A stretch of 64,000 nt of DNA from Fragilariopsis cylindrus CCMP1102 (taxonomy: Eukaryota; Bacillariophyta; Bacillariophyceae; Bacillariales; Bacillariaceae), in contig FMBT01000298.1 of NCBI GenBank assembly GCA_900095095.1, positions 186,001 to 250,000 on the forward strand. Reading direction: 5' to 3'. This document shows positions 10,168-20,937 of the stretch, one piece after another. Within the stretch, counting starts at the first letter, position 1. Every line of letters begins with the position of its first letter. The notes below the pieces were generated by a model, which was not told where the DNA came from, searched no databases, and worked only from the letters and a program-made list of their open reading frames with translations. The position numbers and the translations under genes are program-made.

Positions 10168-12012
10168 TTATATATTTGACTGCATTTCCTTCTTCTTCTT
10201 CTCCTTCTTCTCAAGGATGTCCTTCCTATAGAAATCAAGGGGTGGTGAACCAGCAGCTATAGCACCAGGAGACTTATCGGTATTGTCAACAGCGAAAAGT
10301 TCAAATGGTTCAATACCGGCCGAACGTAATTTTGGATATATCGTTTCATTTCTTTCTGATTCTGAAGGTAATGATCCATCGGCTGTACATAATAACCCAC
10401 CTAAGTATCTTTGACCTACACTGGCAGCGGCACCGGCATAATGCATGATTACATAAGACAGATCATCAGCACAATCGACAAGAGTCCAAAATTCATCGGA
10501 TGTAACACCATTATCAAGGACACTAAATCGAAATGTACCAGGCACTTTGCCGTCTCTGACTCTGTAATGTCTCTTCGCCCAAACTTGACGTCCGTCAAGA
10601 GTTTCGACTCTGAAGACAGGATCATACCACATACTTTTACCACCAATGGCTTCATAGAATATTTGATTCTGGGATGGGAATTGATCATATGCGACATTCG
10701 CCCCAGCTGCTACTTTCCATGATATATCAGTATTTTCACTACCATCTAACGAACTATCGTCATCTAAGTGTCCAATCAAAATCTTTCTAGCAACTTCCTT
10801 CGTTAATGGCTTATTTCTAAATGTCTTCATTGGAGTTACTACTGGTAACGTAGGTATTTTTGCATCACAATTAAAGATATTATTCTTTTGTAGGATACAG
10901 AAACTAAAATCTCTCAATAGTTCTGATTCGTATGAAACAATTGTTCGGTAGGATGCAACTTGATCACTCGTATCGACAGCAGTCAATGCATCAAGGCATT
11001 CTTTACACTTTTCATCAGCAACACACTTTTGTACACAATCACCACATTTCGTTATCATATTATAGAATTCTTTCGCATTTGTAACTGGACCCTTCTCCCA
11101 TGTTGCATCAATAGAATGTTTCACCCAATCAATTGGAGCATAGTATTGATTAAAGAATAGCATTAATGCATAAGTGAAATCATCTGTTGTCCATCGATCG
11201 AATAGTTCTATCATCTGTTCATCCAATCGTTTGGCACTTGCAGTACGACTCCAGGCAAATACAGTACTAATCGATGGTGATTCAGGATCGTACGGGCCAC
11301 ATAGTGATAAAAGTTTACTACTTCCTCCTTTATTGCAGTCCAAAGCAAATTGACCGACCTCCTTTTCATCAATGGATGATGTCTCCTTCCTCATTTGAAA
11401 CAAGTCATTGACGTAAGATATATCAATATCTCTTTCTAAATTGAATACGACCAATACATCTGCATCTAAAGCTTTCTGTTTGATAATATTTGGAAAATCT
11501 TCTTCGTTCTCTGGCATGAGAATAATATCGGCAACAACCATGTCATCCGAAAACCATTTCGCTTTTCTCTGTAATTGTTCTGCTGCTTCTAAGATGGATG
11601 GATTCCCGTATGGTGAATTGGAACCAAATTTAGATTTGACATCATACGCATTGTGAGGGAGAATGAATAATGATTTGCCGATTACAGTCTTCGATGATGA
11701 TGATGATAATTCGTTGGACACCCCACATGTTTCTTCTGACGATGCAATGCTCATCATCTGTACTGTATTCCGAGAAATATTCGACTTTGATCTCGATACC
11801 GACCTCCTCATTTGGCTTATCCTATTCGTCCTGACATCATCGGTAAATAAAATTCGTGTACCATCGAATGCAGTGGCAGCACTTCCAGTAGTCCTCGACG
11901 ACGACGACGACGACGACGAAAAAGACAGTACAGGTGTAGGTATTACGAGTGTAACTATAGTCAGTACCGTCGCGATGACAACGATACCGTGGCGAGCTAT
12001 GATATGAATCGG
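10168..12012 (-). CDS. VDR: Violaxanthin de-epoxidase-related protein (VDR type)
   Basis: 614 residues from the ATG at 12012. An in-frame ATG at 12150 would add 46 residues, but starting at MPIHIIARHG gives a normal signal peptide (IVVIATVLTIVTLVIPTPVLSF). That peptide ends in a Ser-Phe step like the diatom plastid cleavage motif, so plastid or thylakoid-lumen import is inferred. The middle has the VDE Cys-rich block (CGDCVQKC...CKECLDAL...YESELLRDFSFCILQK). The C-terminal half is the lipocalin-like domain (MWYDPVFRVETLDGRQVW, RHYRVRDGKVPGTFRFSVLDNG). VDE proteins remove epoxide groups from xanthophylls in high light. The 300-residue region before the Cys block matches the longer VDR branch rather than true VDE, and the activity of VDR proteins is not settled. 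No frame breaks, no introns. Confidence 0.9.
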   Translation of the reverse strand, partial: PIHIIARHGIVVIATVLTIVTLVIPTPVLSFSSSSSSSSRTTGSAATAFDGTRILFTDDVRTNRISQMRRSVSRSKSNISRNTVQMMSIASSEETCGVSNELSSSSSKTVIGKSLFILPHNAYDVKSKFGSNSPYGNPSILEAAEQLQRKAKWFSDDMVVADIILMPENEEDFPNIIKQKALDADVLVVFNLERDIDISYVNDLFQMRKETSSIDEKEVGQFALDCNKGGSSKLLSLCGPYDPESPSISTVFAWSRTASAKRLDEQMIELFDRWTTDDFTYALMLFFNQYYAPIDWVKHSIDATWEKGPVTNAKEFYNMITKCGDCVQKCVADEKCKECLDALTAVDTSDQVASYRTIVSYESELLRDFSFCILQKNNIFNCDAKIPTLPVVTPMKTFRNKPLTKEVARKILIGHLDDDSSLDGSENTDISWKVAAGANVAYDQFPSQNQIFYEAIGGKSMWYDPVFRVETLDGRQVWAKRHYRVRDGKVPGTFRFSVLDNGVTSDEFWTLVDCADDLSYVIMHYAGAAASVGQRYLGGLLCTADGSLPSESERNETIYPKLRSAGIEPFELFAVDNTDKSPGAIAAGSPPLDFYRKDILEKKEKKKKEMQSNI

Positions 12013-12867
12013 CATTTTTACAAATTCTACAATGTTTTCAGAGTGAATGGCAAGTGAATTGTAAATTGTAACGGCAGTGAAACTATGGGCATGCCATAAA
12101 ATTAATAGAGTGTTGAAAAAAGATACAATTTTATCGAACTGACCCGACACATCGTGACTTACTCAGCGATTATTGATTTGATATATTCAGACATGGATAA
12201 AAAATATAGAGTTAAAATCTTATTTTAGTTGAGTATAGAGTCAAGAATGATAACTTATAGTTACCAGTAGTATGTATGTTCAATATGGTGACAAAATTGA
12301 CCACAGCATCAATGATCCTCAACAGCATCAATCAGAGAATGAATGGATCAACAATGGACTTTACGCGAATTTGTATACAGTAAAATAAAATAGATGCTGG
12401 CTGGCTGGGCAACGGAGTGGGTTGATTGAAGATGAACATGTGGCCTCTCAGAGTTGATAGAGGTAAAGAATTTTTGGTTTATTTAATGAAGATAATGCAT
12501 TCAACTTGTTGTAGTAGCGTATTCGCGGATTAGTAACATTTTACCACCAAAATGTTAGTTATGAATGGCATGGTGCCTCAAGGTTGATACTATTGGGTAC
12601 ATATTGTACAATTAATATAGGTTCGTTATTCTTTTTGCTGCTATATGTTGCTTGCGCGTCAATCAAACACGGAGAACGAGTATCCGTGTATTGCTTATGT
12701 CTTATTCGTAGCAGGGCATTCCAATACGGCATTAAAGTCAATATGCCATCGACGATGACATTGCATCCATAAAACCGGTATATTTTCCTGCTATCGTTCG
12801 GGTTTGCATTAACCCAATCCGTTTTCGTTTTTTTGATCGCGATTATTTGTCTAACTCAAATGCGTTA
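12013..12867. other. Intergenic, no gene seen
   Basis: Upstream region of the VDE-related gene (minus strand) and 3' flank of the 7TM receptor gene. A 46-codon in-frame extension of the former reaches 12150. Small ORFs at 12559-12772 on both strands overlap each other and have no protein-like features. Confidence 0.5.
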
Positions 12868-15314
12868 TCATACTTCTTCAATCTGAGAAGTCGTCTGGGA
12901 ATGATGGCCTGAACTTATTTCACTAATATTTCGAATACATTGCTGATCTGATGGTATTGTTGAAGCTTTAATGTCTCCAACCTCCTCCATCACAGCGGAA
13001 ATTGTTACTACATCAACGGCAGCATTTTCATTGTCATCTTTTCCAGCATTGACGTCATCGACATTGATAGCCCTTCCATTACCCTTGGTGTCGTCCTTAT
13101 CGTCATGTTCTGATTCTCGTCGACACAAATCAAGAATTTTTTCAAAGCAAACAAATTGTGATCGTATATATAATGAAAACTCTTGCGTACATCAGATTTA
13201 GTCATTGCCATGCCAAATGAGACGATTGCCTGTAAACTAAAAACATCAGACCAAGGTTATGCAATAAGCCCGATGAATTCTTGTCGGGCGAGTATCCCAT
13301 ATAGTACATTACCATACCAGGAAACCTGTATATGATTGCGATTGTGGGAGTGCGTGCGTGTACGTGTGCATGGTACATGGTGAATAAAGAGATAGAGTGA
13401 GAATGAGAATCAGTGTGATTTTTTCTTTTCATTGTGTGTGTGTGTGTTGTGTGTGTTTTGTGTGTGTAAAGGGACTTACCATATTAAAAAGAATACCATT
13501 ATAATCCTCAGGAAGTACATTGCCAGAATATTGAGACGACCACCTACTGTTCGATTATATGTGGCAGCTTCGACGGGTTTGTGTGGTGTTACCGTGGTGA
13601 TATCTCCATTGTCGTGGCCGTGGCTATTGTTGTTGTTGTTGGTCGCTGCGTGCTGTCTCCGTTATTACTAATGCCATTACCACCTGTAGTATTCTTACAT
13701 TGGAAGTAGCTTTGTCTCCTTTGCTCTTAGTGTTGTCAATATTACGGCTACTTGGTCCTTTTGACCAAAGTTTACGGCTGTGTTGACTATTTGTTCCTTG
13801 ACTACTCGGTACAGTAGAACTCGTTGGTATCTTTCTATTACCAATTTTAACTTGTCCAGGGGTAGTAACTTCTCTTTCCATATACAGAAACATATCCAAA
13901 GTAATGCTACGGTGGGAATAATAAATACGAATACATAAAATATCGGCACGGTAATGTGCTGCAAAGGGATTGCAACTGTTGCTCTTACGTATGTCGATGC
14001 GAAGTAATTTAATAACCAGAACCAAAGCATGGCAATTGTGATTGCGTATACAGTCACAACACCGAATTGGATAGAAGCTTTTTTGTAACTAGGTGGAGTA
14101 TATCTTTGACAATTTTTGGTTCGTCGTAGGAGAATCATAACCTCGTATGCAATAATAACATTCATATACATATTGACGGTAGCACATGCAGAAATCAAAG
14201 CATCATTTGCTGGTATCCAACCATTCTGATAGTTATCGGATACAATCCCTAACATAAATAGATTGTATATTAAATCCGGAATCGCCAAAAATACTAGATA
14301 CAGATTGTACGTCGAATAATCTGGTCCAGACGGTCGCCTGGCTCTGGAATTTTTTTTATTGGTTGGTTTATGCTTTTGATAGAGTGAAACACTAATGGTG
14401 TATATAATCACAAGGGACATCATCGATGCAATTAAGGCCAATGTAAATTGCGTCCATACTGTTGCTTTGAATGCTGATGAGTCGGTAACAAAACTTCCAT
14501 TTGATGTTGAATTATTATCTTGTTGTGTACTACAGCATTGATATTGTGCCGTATTGCCTAACACTGATGTAACTTGGGGGAATTGGTAAACGTCGTTGTA
14601 ACAATTCATTGCTTGCAAGTCTCCAAAAGTATTTTCAACAACACAATTCCCACAAAATATACTTGGATAACATTGTGGTGGTTGTTCTATTGCATCGTAT
14701 CCGCCACCACCACTACCACCAAGGAACATTGTAGGACTATGGTTATCATTGCCCATTGTATAGTTATCATCGCCCATTGCAGAGTTTGAATAATCATCAG
14801 TAAAATTACCATCATTGTTATATTCATCGCTATACGAGGACGGAGAATCTGCGTATGATGCTTGCGATCGCAGCGGTGGTGATAGATTATTATCACAACA
14901 CATATATCCTTCCGGTAAACCAGGGATGAGCGTCATGTCACGTCCGTACGGGTAAGAGGGAGTGTCAACTTCGCACATGGATGTAACATTCCAAGAATTT
15001 GATCGACTATTATCAATATCCTGTGGATTTTCACAATGACGTTCCGGTTGTATCATCGTCGACGTCGGATCTCCTTCAATAGAAGTAGTAGTGATATCAT
15101 CATCAGAAGGACAACAGGTGTAATACTTTAGCTTAGGATCGGCTGTAGTAGCAACATCATCATTCGCTACTTCTATTCCAACATAATTATCAGCACAAAT
15201 GTATGGGTATAATGTTCCCGGTCCCTGAGCATAACAATTGAATATAAGTGGATCGGTACTGGTAGGCATTAATCCCGTCGATAAGCATTTACTTTCATCA
15301 CATTGATCCGTCAT
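12868..15314 (-). CDS. Seven-transmembrane receptor-like protein with Cys-rich ectodomain (5 frame breaks)
   Basis: ATG at 15314. Exon 1 is 15314-13480 and exon 2 is 13325-12868, with a 154-nt GT-AG intron, phase 2. About 280 N-terminal residues form at least three Cys modules, each closing with a CC pair (YYTCCPS, GYMCCDN, YQCCSTQ), separated by low-complexity Asn/Asp/Ser. Then seven hydrophobic helices follow, beginning at FTLALIASMMSLVI, TYNLYLVFLAIPDL, MYMNVIIAYEVMIL, FGVVTVYAITIAML, IFYVFVFIIPTVAL, LAMYFLRIIMVFF and LQAIVSFGMAMTKSDV. The large cytoplasmic loop between TM5 and TM6 is Ser/Thr/Asn-rich. The frame must move back by one base near 13876, 13693, 13630, 13238 and 13139, each time as if one base were missing. 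GPCR-like proteins of this layout are common in diatoms; the ligand is unknown. Confidence 0.75.
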
Positions 15315-15999
15315 GGTTGTTTTATTTGTTGTGCTACTTCTTTTATTGAATGAATCTAGTTTATAGAGCGTCTAAAAATTAAATTGTTCTGGTTGGTTGT
15401 TAGACTGTCTGTATGGATGATCGAATATTGATCCTCTCTTCACTGTACTTCCTTGGCTATCGTGTTAAAGTGAGTGAATAATGATACAACATTGATAAAC
15501 ACATACATACTAGGCAGTATATTGAAGTTTGAAGTCTACAAACCGCATTCAGAGCATACTGTACAGTACTAGTAAAGGAGCAGTATGTTTGTTATGCATT
15601 TTCAGAACCCCGAACATTCTTGTCAATTGCTCACTTACATACAGGTACACAGTATCACATCGCTCATACAGTATTTTTAATGGCGTTTCTTTCAGGCAGT
15701 CGTGCATATTCAATATGATGGATCGAGTCTTGCGCGATTTAAATTGTTTTAGGGAAGGTCGAAAGGGTGAAGGGGATCATAAGAATTGTTGTGATTATTT
15801 TTAAGGGAACAATTGTAACAAAAAACATTTTCCTCTTCGGTTTTTGCTGTTTTGTCAAATAAGATTGTCAAAATTGAACAAACAAACAAATCGTGTTTAC
15901 AAAGCAATCAATAGATATGCTATTCTATTCTCTTATAGGAAGAAATTGAAGGATAGAAACATATCATCGTGCCGATCAAAGCTGACGTCATACATTGTA
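15315..15999. other. Divergent intergenic region (7TM receptor / K+ channel)
   Basis: About 685 bases holding both promoters, with CTGTACAGTACT at 15557 and related words near 15646 and 15667. The ORF at 15529-15804 lacks protein-like features. Confidence 0.55.
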
Positions 16000-18471
16000 A
16001 TGAGCGCCACCGAACAAGAAATGCCACAACAAGAAGGTTGTGGTGGAGAAAGCAATAACAATAACAATAACGATGGTGGTGGTGGTGGTGGTGATTCCTC
16101 GTCTGACAACTCAGTTATTATGCGGCCAACACCAAACACGCCAAATTCCAACACCAACAGTAACAGTAATACGCACAGTAGTATGGCCAGGAGGACAAAA
16201 CAACTATCGAACAGTGATAAATTAAGTTCAACTAGATCACTTAGAGCTGTTAATCAAGCTGCATTTGTACGTACGTGTACTAAGAATATATATTGAAAGC
16301 ATATATATATTACATATATACATATATTTGTAATCTCGTCGTATGGAGTTAGTGTTGTGTATTCTCAGTTCTTTTTTTAATGAAATTAACCTACTTGTTT
16401 TGTTCTATTTTACTTCTTATTTTTCTTCTTTAGATACGTAGTAACAATGAGGAAACTGCAATGTCACAAAGTGAACGAGCTAAGATCAAAGTGAAAAACT
16501 TTGTGAAGAAATTTACACAATCGTCGTCGGTGGCTGTTGCTGCTGCCGGTGAAATACACAATTCACGACATAATATTATCCCACCGGGACTACAACTAAA
16601 TGCGTTATCAAAAAAGAATAGTAGTAAAGGCAGTAATAATAATAATAATAATAATAAGTCAATAGGTGATGATGAACAAGATGATCCACAACAACAACAA
16701 CAACAACAACAAAAAGCACCACAATATAGATTAGAGGCATTTAAAAATTCACAAAGGAATGGATGTTTTTCATGGTGTAATATTGGTGGTGATAATGCCG
16801 GTACGAAATCAGATAACTTAACCAATCCCAATGAACAACTCGCACGGTCTTTGCACTGGATGTTTCGTTCCAGTTTTCTTGTTTTATTTGCTGTGATGTG
16901 TACTGTATTTTTTGGTTGGATTATCTTCTTTGCTGGATTGGTCCTTGCCGCGGGACGATATGATCACGAATGTGTTCGTGTCGGTAAGTTAACGTTAATT
17001 GGGGGGGGGGGGGGGGGGAGGAGGAGAAATAAAAGTTTTGTAAAACAAATAAAATCATTCTATCTATATTACTCACTTATTTCTGCTCCTTTAACTTTAT
17101 CGTGCTGTACCTACTTTTACCACTATATGATAATATTATAAAAATAACAATAAATCGAAAGGAGGTGAGCCCTTTGCGAATGCCACGAGTCAATTCGCTG
17201 ATGCATTCACACTCAGTTGGACCACCTTTTCTACGGTAAGTTTTAGTTTCATAAGACACGACAACTCACACACGCATATATATATATATATATGTATATA
17301 TATTACACACCCATAAAATGATACGAGGAGATCATACATCTCCAAACTTACAATATATATCGTTTTCTGTCTGCTCGTTTGTTTGGGACAGGTCGGATAC
17401 GGAAGTACTTACCCAGCCTTGAGTCACGAGAATGACGACCCAGCCAATTGCTTTTTCATCACTCCATCTGCTCTTTGGAATCGTTTATGGGAGTCCTCTA
17501 CGCTGGATTTTGTGGTGCTATCTTGTTTGGGAAAGTTTTGAGGATCCAGTCACACGCTCAGGTAATTTTCTCCGACCCTATCGTTGTTCGATATGGTAGT
17601 GGTATGCAGGAACACGTCGACGAAAGTGAACTCATCGGCGACAATGATGAGGATATTAACAAGAAAATTCCGTGTCCTGTTTTAGAATTTAGTATTACCA
17701 ACCGTCTATTTGGAGACCCTGGGGGTGAAATAATTGATGCAAGTCTCAATGTGGTTGCTAATGTAAATGCCCGCGATGTCGATCCAGTTTTAATTGATGC
17801 ATTGAACGTACGACGATCAAAGCATCTTCGAACGTATAGCTATGGAGGACAAGATGACAATAATACGTTAGATTCTTTATTGAATGGTTCCATTAGTGAT
17901 GATGAGGATGATGATACGGCAGGATCCGGTCGTGGATCATTAGATTCACGCAGTCACGACGACGACGAAAAATGTCGACAACGCCTACTATCTTCGATTC
18001 TCTTATTAAGCGTCAACACCTAGCAGTTGATGAAGATCCTTCTCAAGGTTGGTCAATAAAAGAATATTTTCTAAGATGACCATTGAAGCAGGAGAACATC
18101 CTTACTTCAAGCGAAGGTGGGTTGGTCGGCATATTCTCGACGAAGATTCTCCACTCGTCAAGCCAAGAGTGAAGCGAATGATCCGAAAAAACAAGGGATA
18201 TTGGCCAGAAAGCTTGAACGACTATGCGGCTGTCCGTGAAAGTATATTATTCAATCAAATTCTTGTTTCTCTAAATGGGGTCTCTAACCTAAGTGCTTCA
18301 GAGGTTTACGCTCAAAAAATCTATGACTTTGTCGATATGAATGTCGGTTATCAGTTTGTTAACACTTTATATAAGGACGATGATGGAGCTCTTAAAGTTG
18401 ACACGGATCTTATTAATGATGTACGGGAGCAACACGGAGGAGGCGGGGAACCTTTAATCCTAGGCGATTAG
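16000..18471 (+). CDS. Inward-rectifier (Kir-type) potassium channel subunit (3 frame breaks)
   Basis: Exons 16000-16266, 16434-16983, 17162-17235 and 17392-18471 give about 657 residues. After a 220-residue low-complexity N-terminus (Asn, Gln, Gly runs) come TM1 (SFLVLFAVMCTVFFGWIIFF) and a pore loop ending in TTFSTVGYGSTYP. The selectivity filter TVGYG is formed across the exon 3/exon 4 junction. TM2 (ESFMGVLYAGFCGAILFGK) and a Kir-like cytoplasmic immunoglobulin-fold domain follow (AQVIFSDPIVVRYG, CPVLEFSITNRL, HILDEDSPLVK, ILVSLNGVSNLSASEVYAQ). The frame steps back one base at the T-run 17452-17456, the A-run 17968-17972 and near 18073. Exon 3 has two possible acceptors three bases apart (17161 or 17164). 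Such channels set potassium conductance at the plasma or an internal membrane. Confidence 0.82.
17001..17018. repeat. Poly-G tract (18 bases) in K+ channel intron 2
   Basis: Eighteen consecutive G residues starting 17 bases after the GTAAG donor. Such a run can form G-quadruplex structure in the pre-mRNA and is hard to sequence. Confidence 0.9.
17275..17304. repeat. (AT)n microsatellite in K+ channel intron 3
   Basis: AT/TA dinucleotide tract between the pore-loop exon and the filter exon. Confidence 0.85.
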
Positions 18472-18969
18472 TTTTGAAATTTTATCAGTGGGTAGGTAGT
18501 ACCAGGGGTAATAACTATAGTATAATTCACAATTTCCCATTATTATATTGTCATATGGAGGAAAACCGAAACAAAAAAAAAAACGTTTTGAACTACGATT
18601 TACTAGAGTCAATACTGAATGGCTTCATGTTCTACAGATAAAAATATGTTATATTAGCATCATACATTGTTCCGATTGTCTTTTATCTTCTAAAATTGCA
18701 TTGCTGATTGATGTATAGCCATGATTTTAAAGTTTTAAAAAACTCGTAAAATTTGTTCTCGTAAAAATGCAGGATTTTTTTACTGATTGTGATAATAGCG
18801 CTCGCAACCGCACGTTTGGACGTACTTCATAATATTTATACTCTACGAGTACGCAAATAAACAGATCCCACAACATCATTATTTGAACATCACAAAACTT
18901 GTCAGTCAACGTGCTCAACATCTTTTAAAATAAGGAAGAGAAAGTTCCTTTGCTGAATAAACAGAAAAA
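18472..18969. other. Intergenic, no gene seen
   Basis: About 500 bases between two plus-strand genes, AT-rich, with a short A-run at 18571. The small minus-strand ORF at 18727-18921 has no recognisable features. Confidence 0.6.
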
Positions 18970-19719
18970 ATGAAATCGCTATCGTATAGTACCCTACTTT
19001 TGGACATGGATGGTGTCCTCGCAGAGGTGTCAGGATCGTACCGAGCCTCAATAGTCTCAACGTGTCACAAGTACGGAGCGAACTCAGTTACAGCTGACTT
19101 GATTGCCGATTGGAAAGCTAGAGGAGGTTGCAATAATGATTGGAAGCTTTCGCTTGATTTAATTAATGAGGATCCTAATGGGCAGAAGGGGTTGACTTTG
19201 GATCAAGTTACAGAGACATTTGAGGAATTTTATCAGGGGACCAAAGAGACGAGTGGCTTGTGTGAACTGGAAACTCTCATCCCTGACAAAAAAAATCTGG
19301 TGGAATTAAGAAAACGATCAAATAAAGTTGGAATTGTAACAGGGCGACCACTTAAAGATTGTGAAAAATTTCTTAAATTACACGGATTAACTGATCTTGT
19401 GGATTGTTGCGTATGTATGGAAGATGGCCCCGCCAAACCCGATCCTTTTCCTGTGTTAGAATGTTGCAGACGATTGGGAGTCGATCCATCTTCGTCTGTA
19501 GTTTTAATTGGGGATACACCCGATGATATTCGTGCCGCAGTTGCTGCAGGATGTAGTGGAGTGGGCGTTGCTACTCCAGAGGCTGTTGAAGAGCAAGTAA
19601 AGAAGGGAGAACCATTTGACAAATCGAAACTATGCCTCGCAATGCAGGACTGTGGAGTAGATACAATCCTCGAGCCTGGTTTTGATAAGCTTGTAGAATA
19701 TTTTCCGTCGAAGGTATAA
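18970..19719 (+). CDS. HAD-superfamily (subfamily IA) phosphatase-like hydrolase
   Basis: 249 residues, single exon, ATG at 18970. All four HAD motifs are present: motif I LLLDMDGVLAEV near residue 9 (nucleophile Asp and acid/base Asp two residues on), motif II IVTGR, motif III lysine in GPAKPDPF, and motif IV IGDTPDDIRAA. An alpha-helical cap of subfamily IA type lies between motifs I and II. The overall arrangement recalls the eukaryotic and plastid-linked HAD group that in some algae is fused to histidine-biosynthesis enzymes, but no fusion partner is present here. The substrate is not predictable from sequence; small sugar or organic phosphates are typical. No targeting peptide is apparent, so the cytosol is likely. 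Confidence 0.88.
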   Translation: MKSLSYSTLLLDMDGVLAEVSGSYRASIVSTCHKYGANSVTADLIADWKARGGCNNDWKLSLDLINEDPNGQKGLTLDQVTETFEEFYQGTKETSGLCELETLIPDKKNLVELRKRSNKVGIVTGRPLKDCEKFLKLHGLTDLVDCCVCMEDGPAKPDPFPVLECCRRLGVDPSSSVVLIGDTPDDIRAAVAAGCSGVGVATPEAVEEQVKKGEPFDKSKLCLAMQDCGVDTILEPGFDKLVEYFPSKV

Positions 19720-20937
19720 TAAACAAACATCATAATGGAATTCTAGTTTGTTGCTACTTCAGCGTACTAATCTTTACTTGCAAAGAATTTTATATTGCAA
19801 CCATCTGTTACTAATCCAAAAACCAACGAATACATTATTAGCAGAATAGCTGTGAATATTTCACTTGGATACAAATTAAACAACCAGCCATCTTATTTGA
19901 TGCTCGTTGGGCACAGCTCTGGGTAATAGCTTCTGTTTCATATATCTGTAAGCGGAATGGTCACTGCATAGGTGAATCTATACTGATGAGATTTGTATAA
20001 CTAAGATTGATATGATGACTGATATATGCTGCAGAAGCAATTTATTTTCAGAATATTTCTTGTTGGATCAATAGTAGCACACCCAAGTGATATATCATTG
20101 GCAATGTGAGATGAAAAAATCTGTATATGGGTGCTTAAACAACCTGCTGTGTAGCTGTGCTGTGTCAATAGCCTAGCTTTATTTTCCTGTATCTAATAAC
20201 CCTTTTTCTGTGAAACTAGACCAATTTTAACATCCTTATTTTCCTTCAACTTCAGTCATGAATCGTAGTTTGTTCATATCTCCTGTCCAACCAAGTGCTT
20301 TCCTCTTGTAATTTGCGCTTACTGTTGTGTATCACAGGACAATTAATTAGATGACACATGTGTAGCTATATAGCAGTAGCAAAGTGAATATTGAAATCCA
20401 TTTAAAAGTCTGCTTGCAACTCTACCTTGAGGTATTTTTTTCAGCATTGTTGGCGTGTTGAGCCATTCTCTTCATCTGACCCACAAAGAAAGAATTCAGA
20501 TCATTGTGATCTTTGGTTCTATCTCACTCTAAAGTGCCAAACCAAGCAGCTATTGCTTTGTTAACAACGTAATAACTTCTTGTTAGTGTTTCATAAGGGG
20601 GTTGCAATTATTTAAATATTTTGTACAAAATTTTATTCACGTATGAACGGAAGATGGTCTAGGGTATCGTCTAATAATATAAATAATGCTCTATCCATCG
20701 TCAAATGGAAATCATGCTCGCCAGACTCCCGTACAAAAAAAACCGTCACATCGCCAAATGTTTTTTAATAAAAAAACGTGTGCATTTTTTTCTCACAAAT
20801 AATGAGGTTGACGAAGCGCGGAATACTCTTTCAAAACTCAAAGTTGAATACACAAATAAAATAAGCCAAGCTTTCATATCAGATTTAAAGTTACCTACCG
20901 AATTGAAATAATATAATAAGAAGAGAGATCTCTGGGT
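19720..20937. other. Intergenic, no gene seen
   Basis: About 1.2 kb with no long ORF on either strand. The 68-codon ORF at 20705-20911 is Lys-rich and ends just before the next gene; I do not regard it as supported. No transposon terminal repeats or RNA genes were recognised. Confidence 0.55.

Noticed and set aside
12010-12150. Upstream start for the VDE-related protein at 12150
   Set aside because: It would place 46 residues before a well-formed signal peptide, which would disrupt targeting; the ATG at 12012 is preferred.
20705-20911. 68-codon plus-strand ORF
   Set aside because: Lys/Phe-rich composition typical of translated AT-rich DNA, no motif, directly abutting the next gene's 5' flank.
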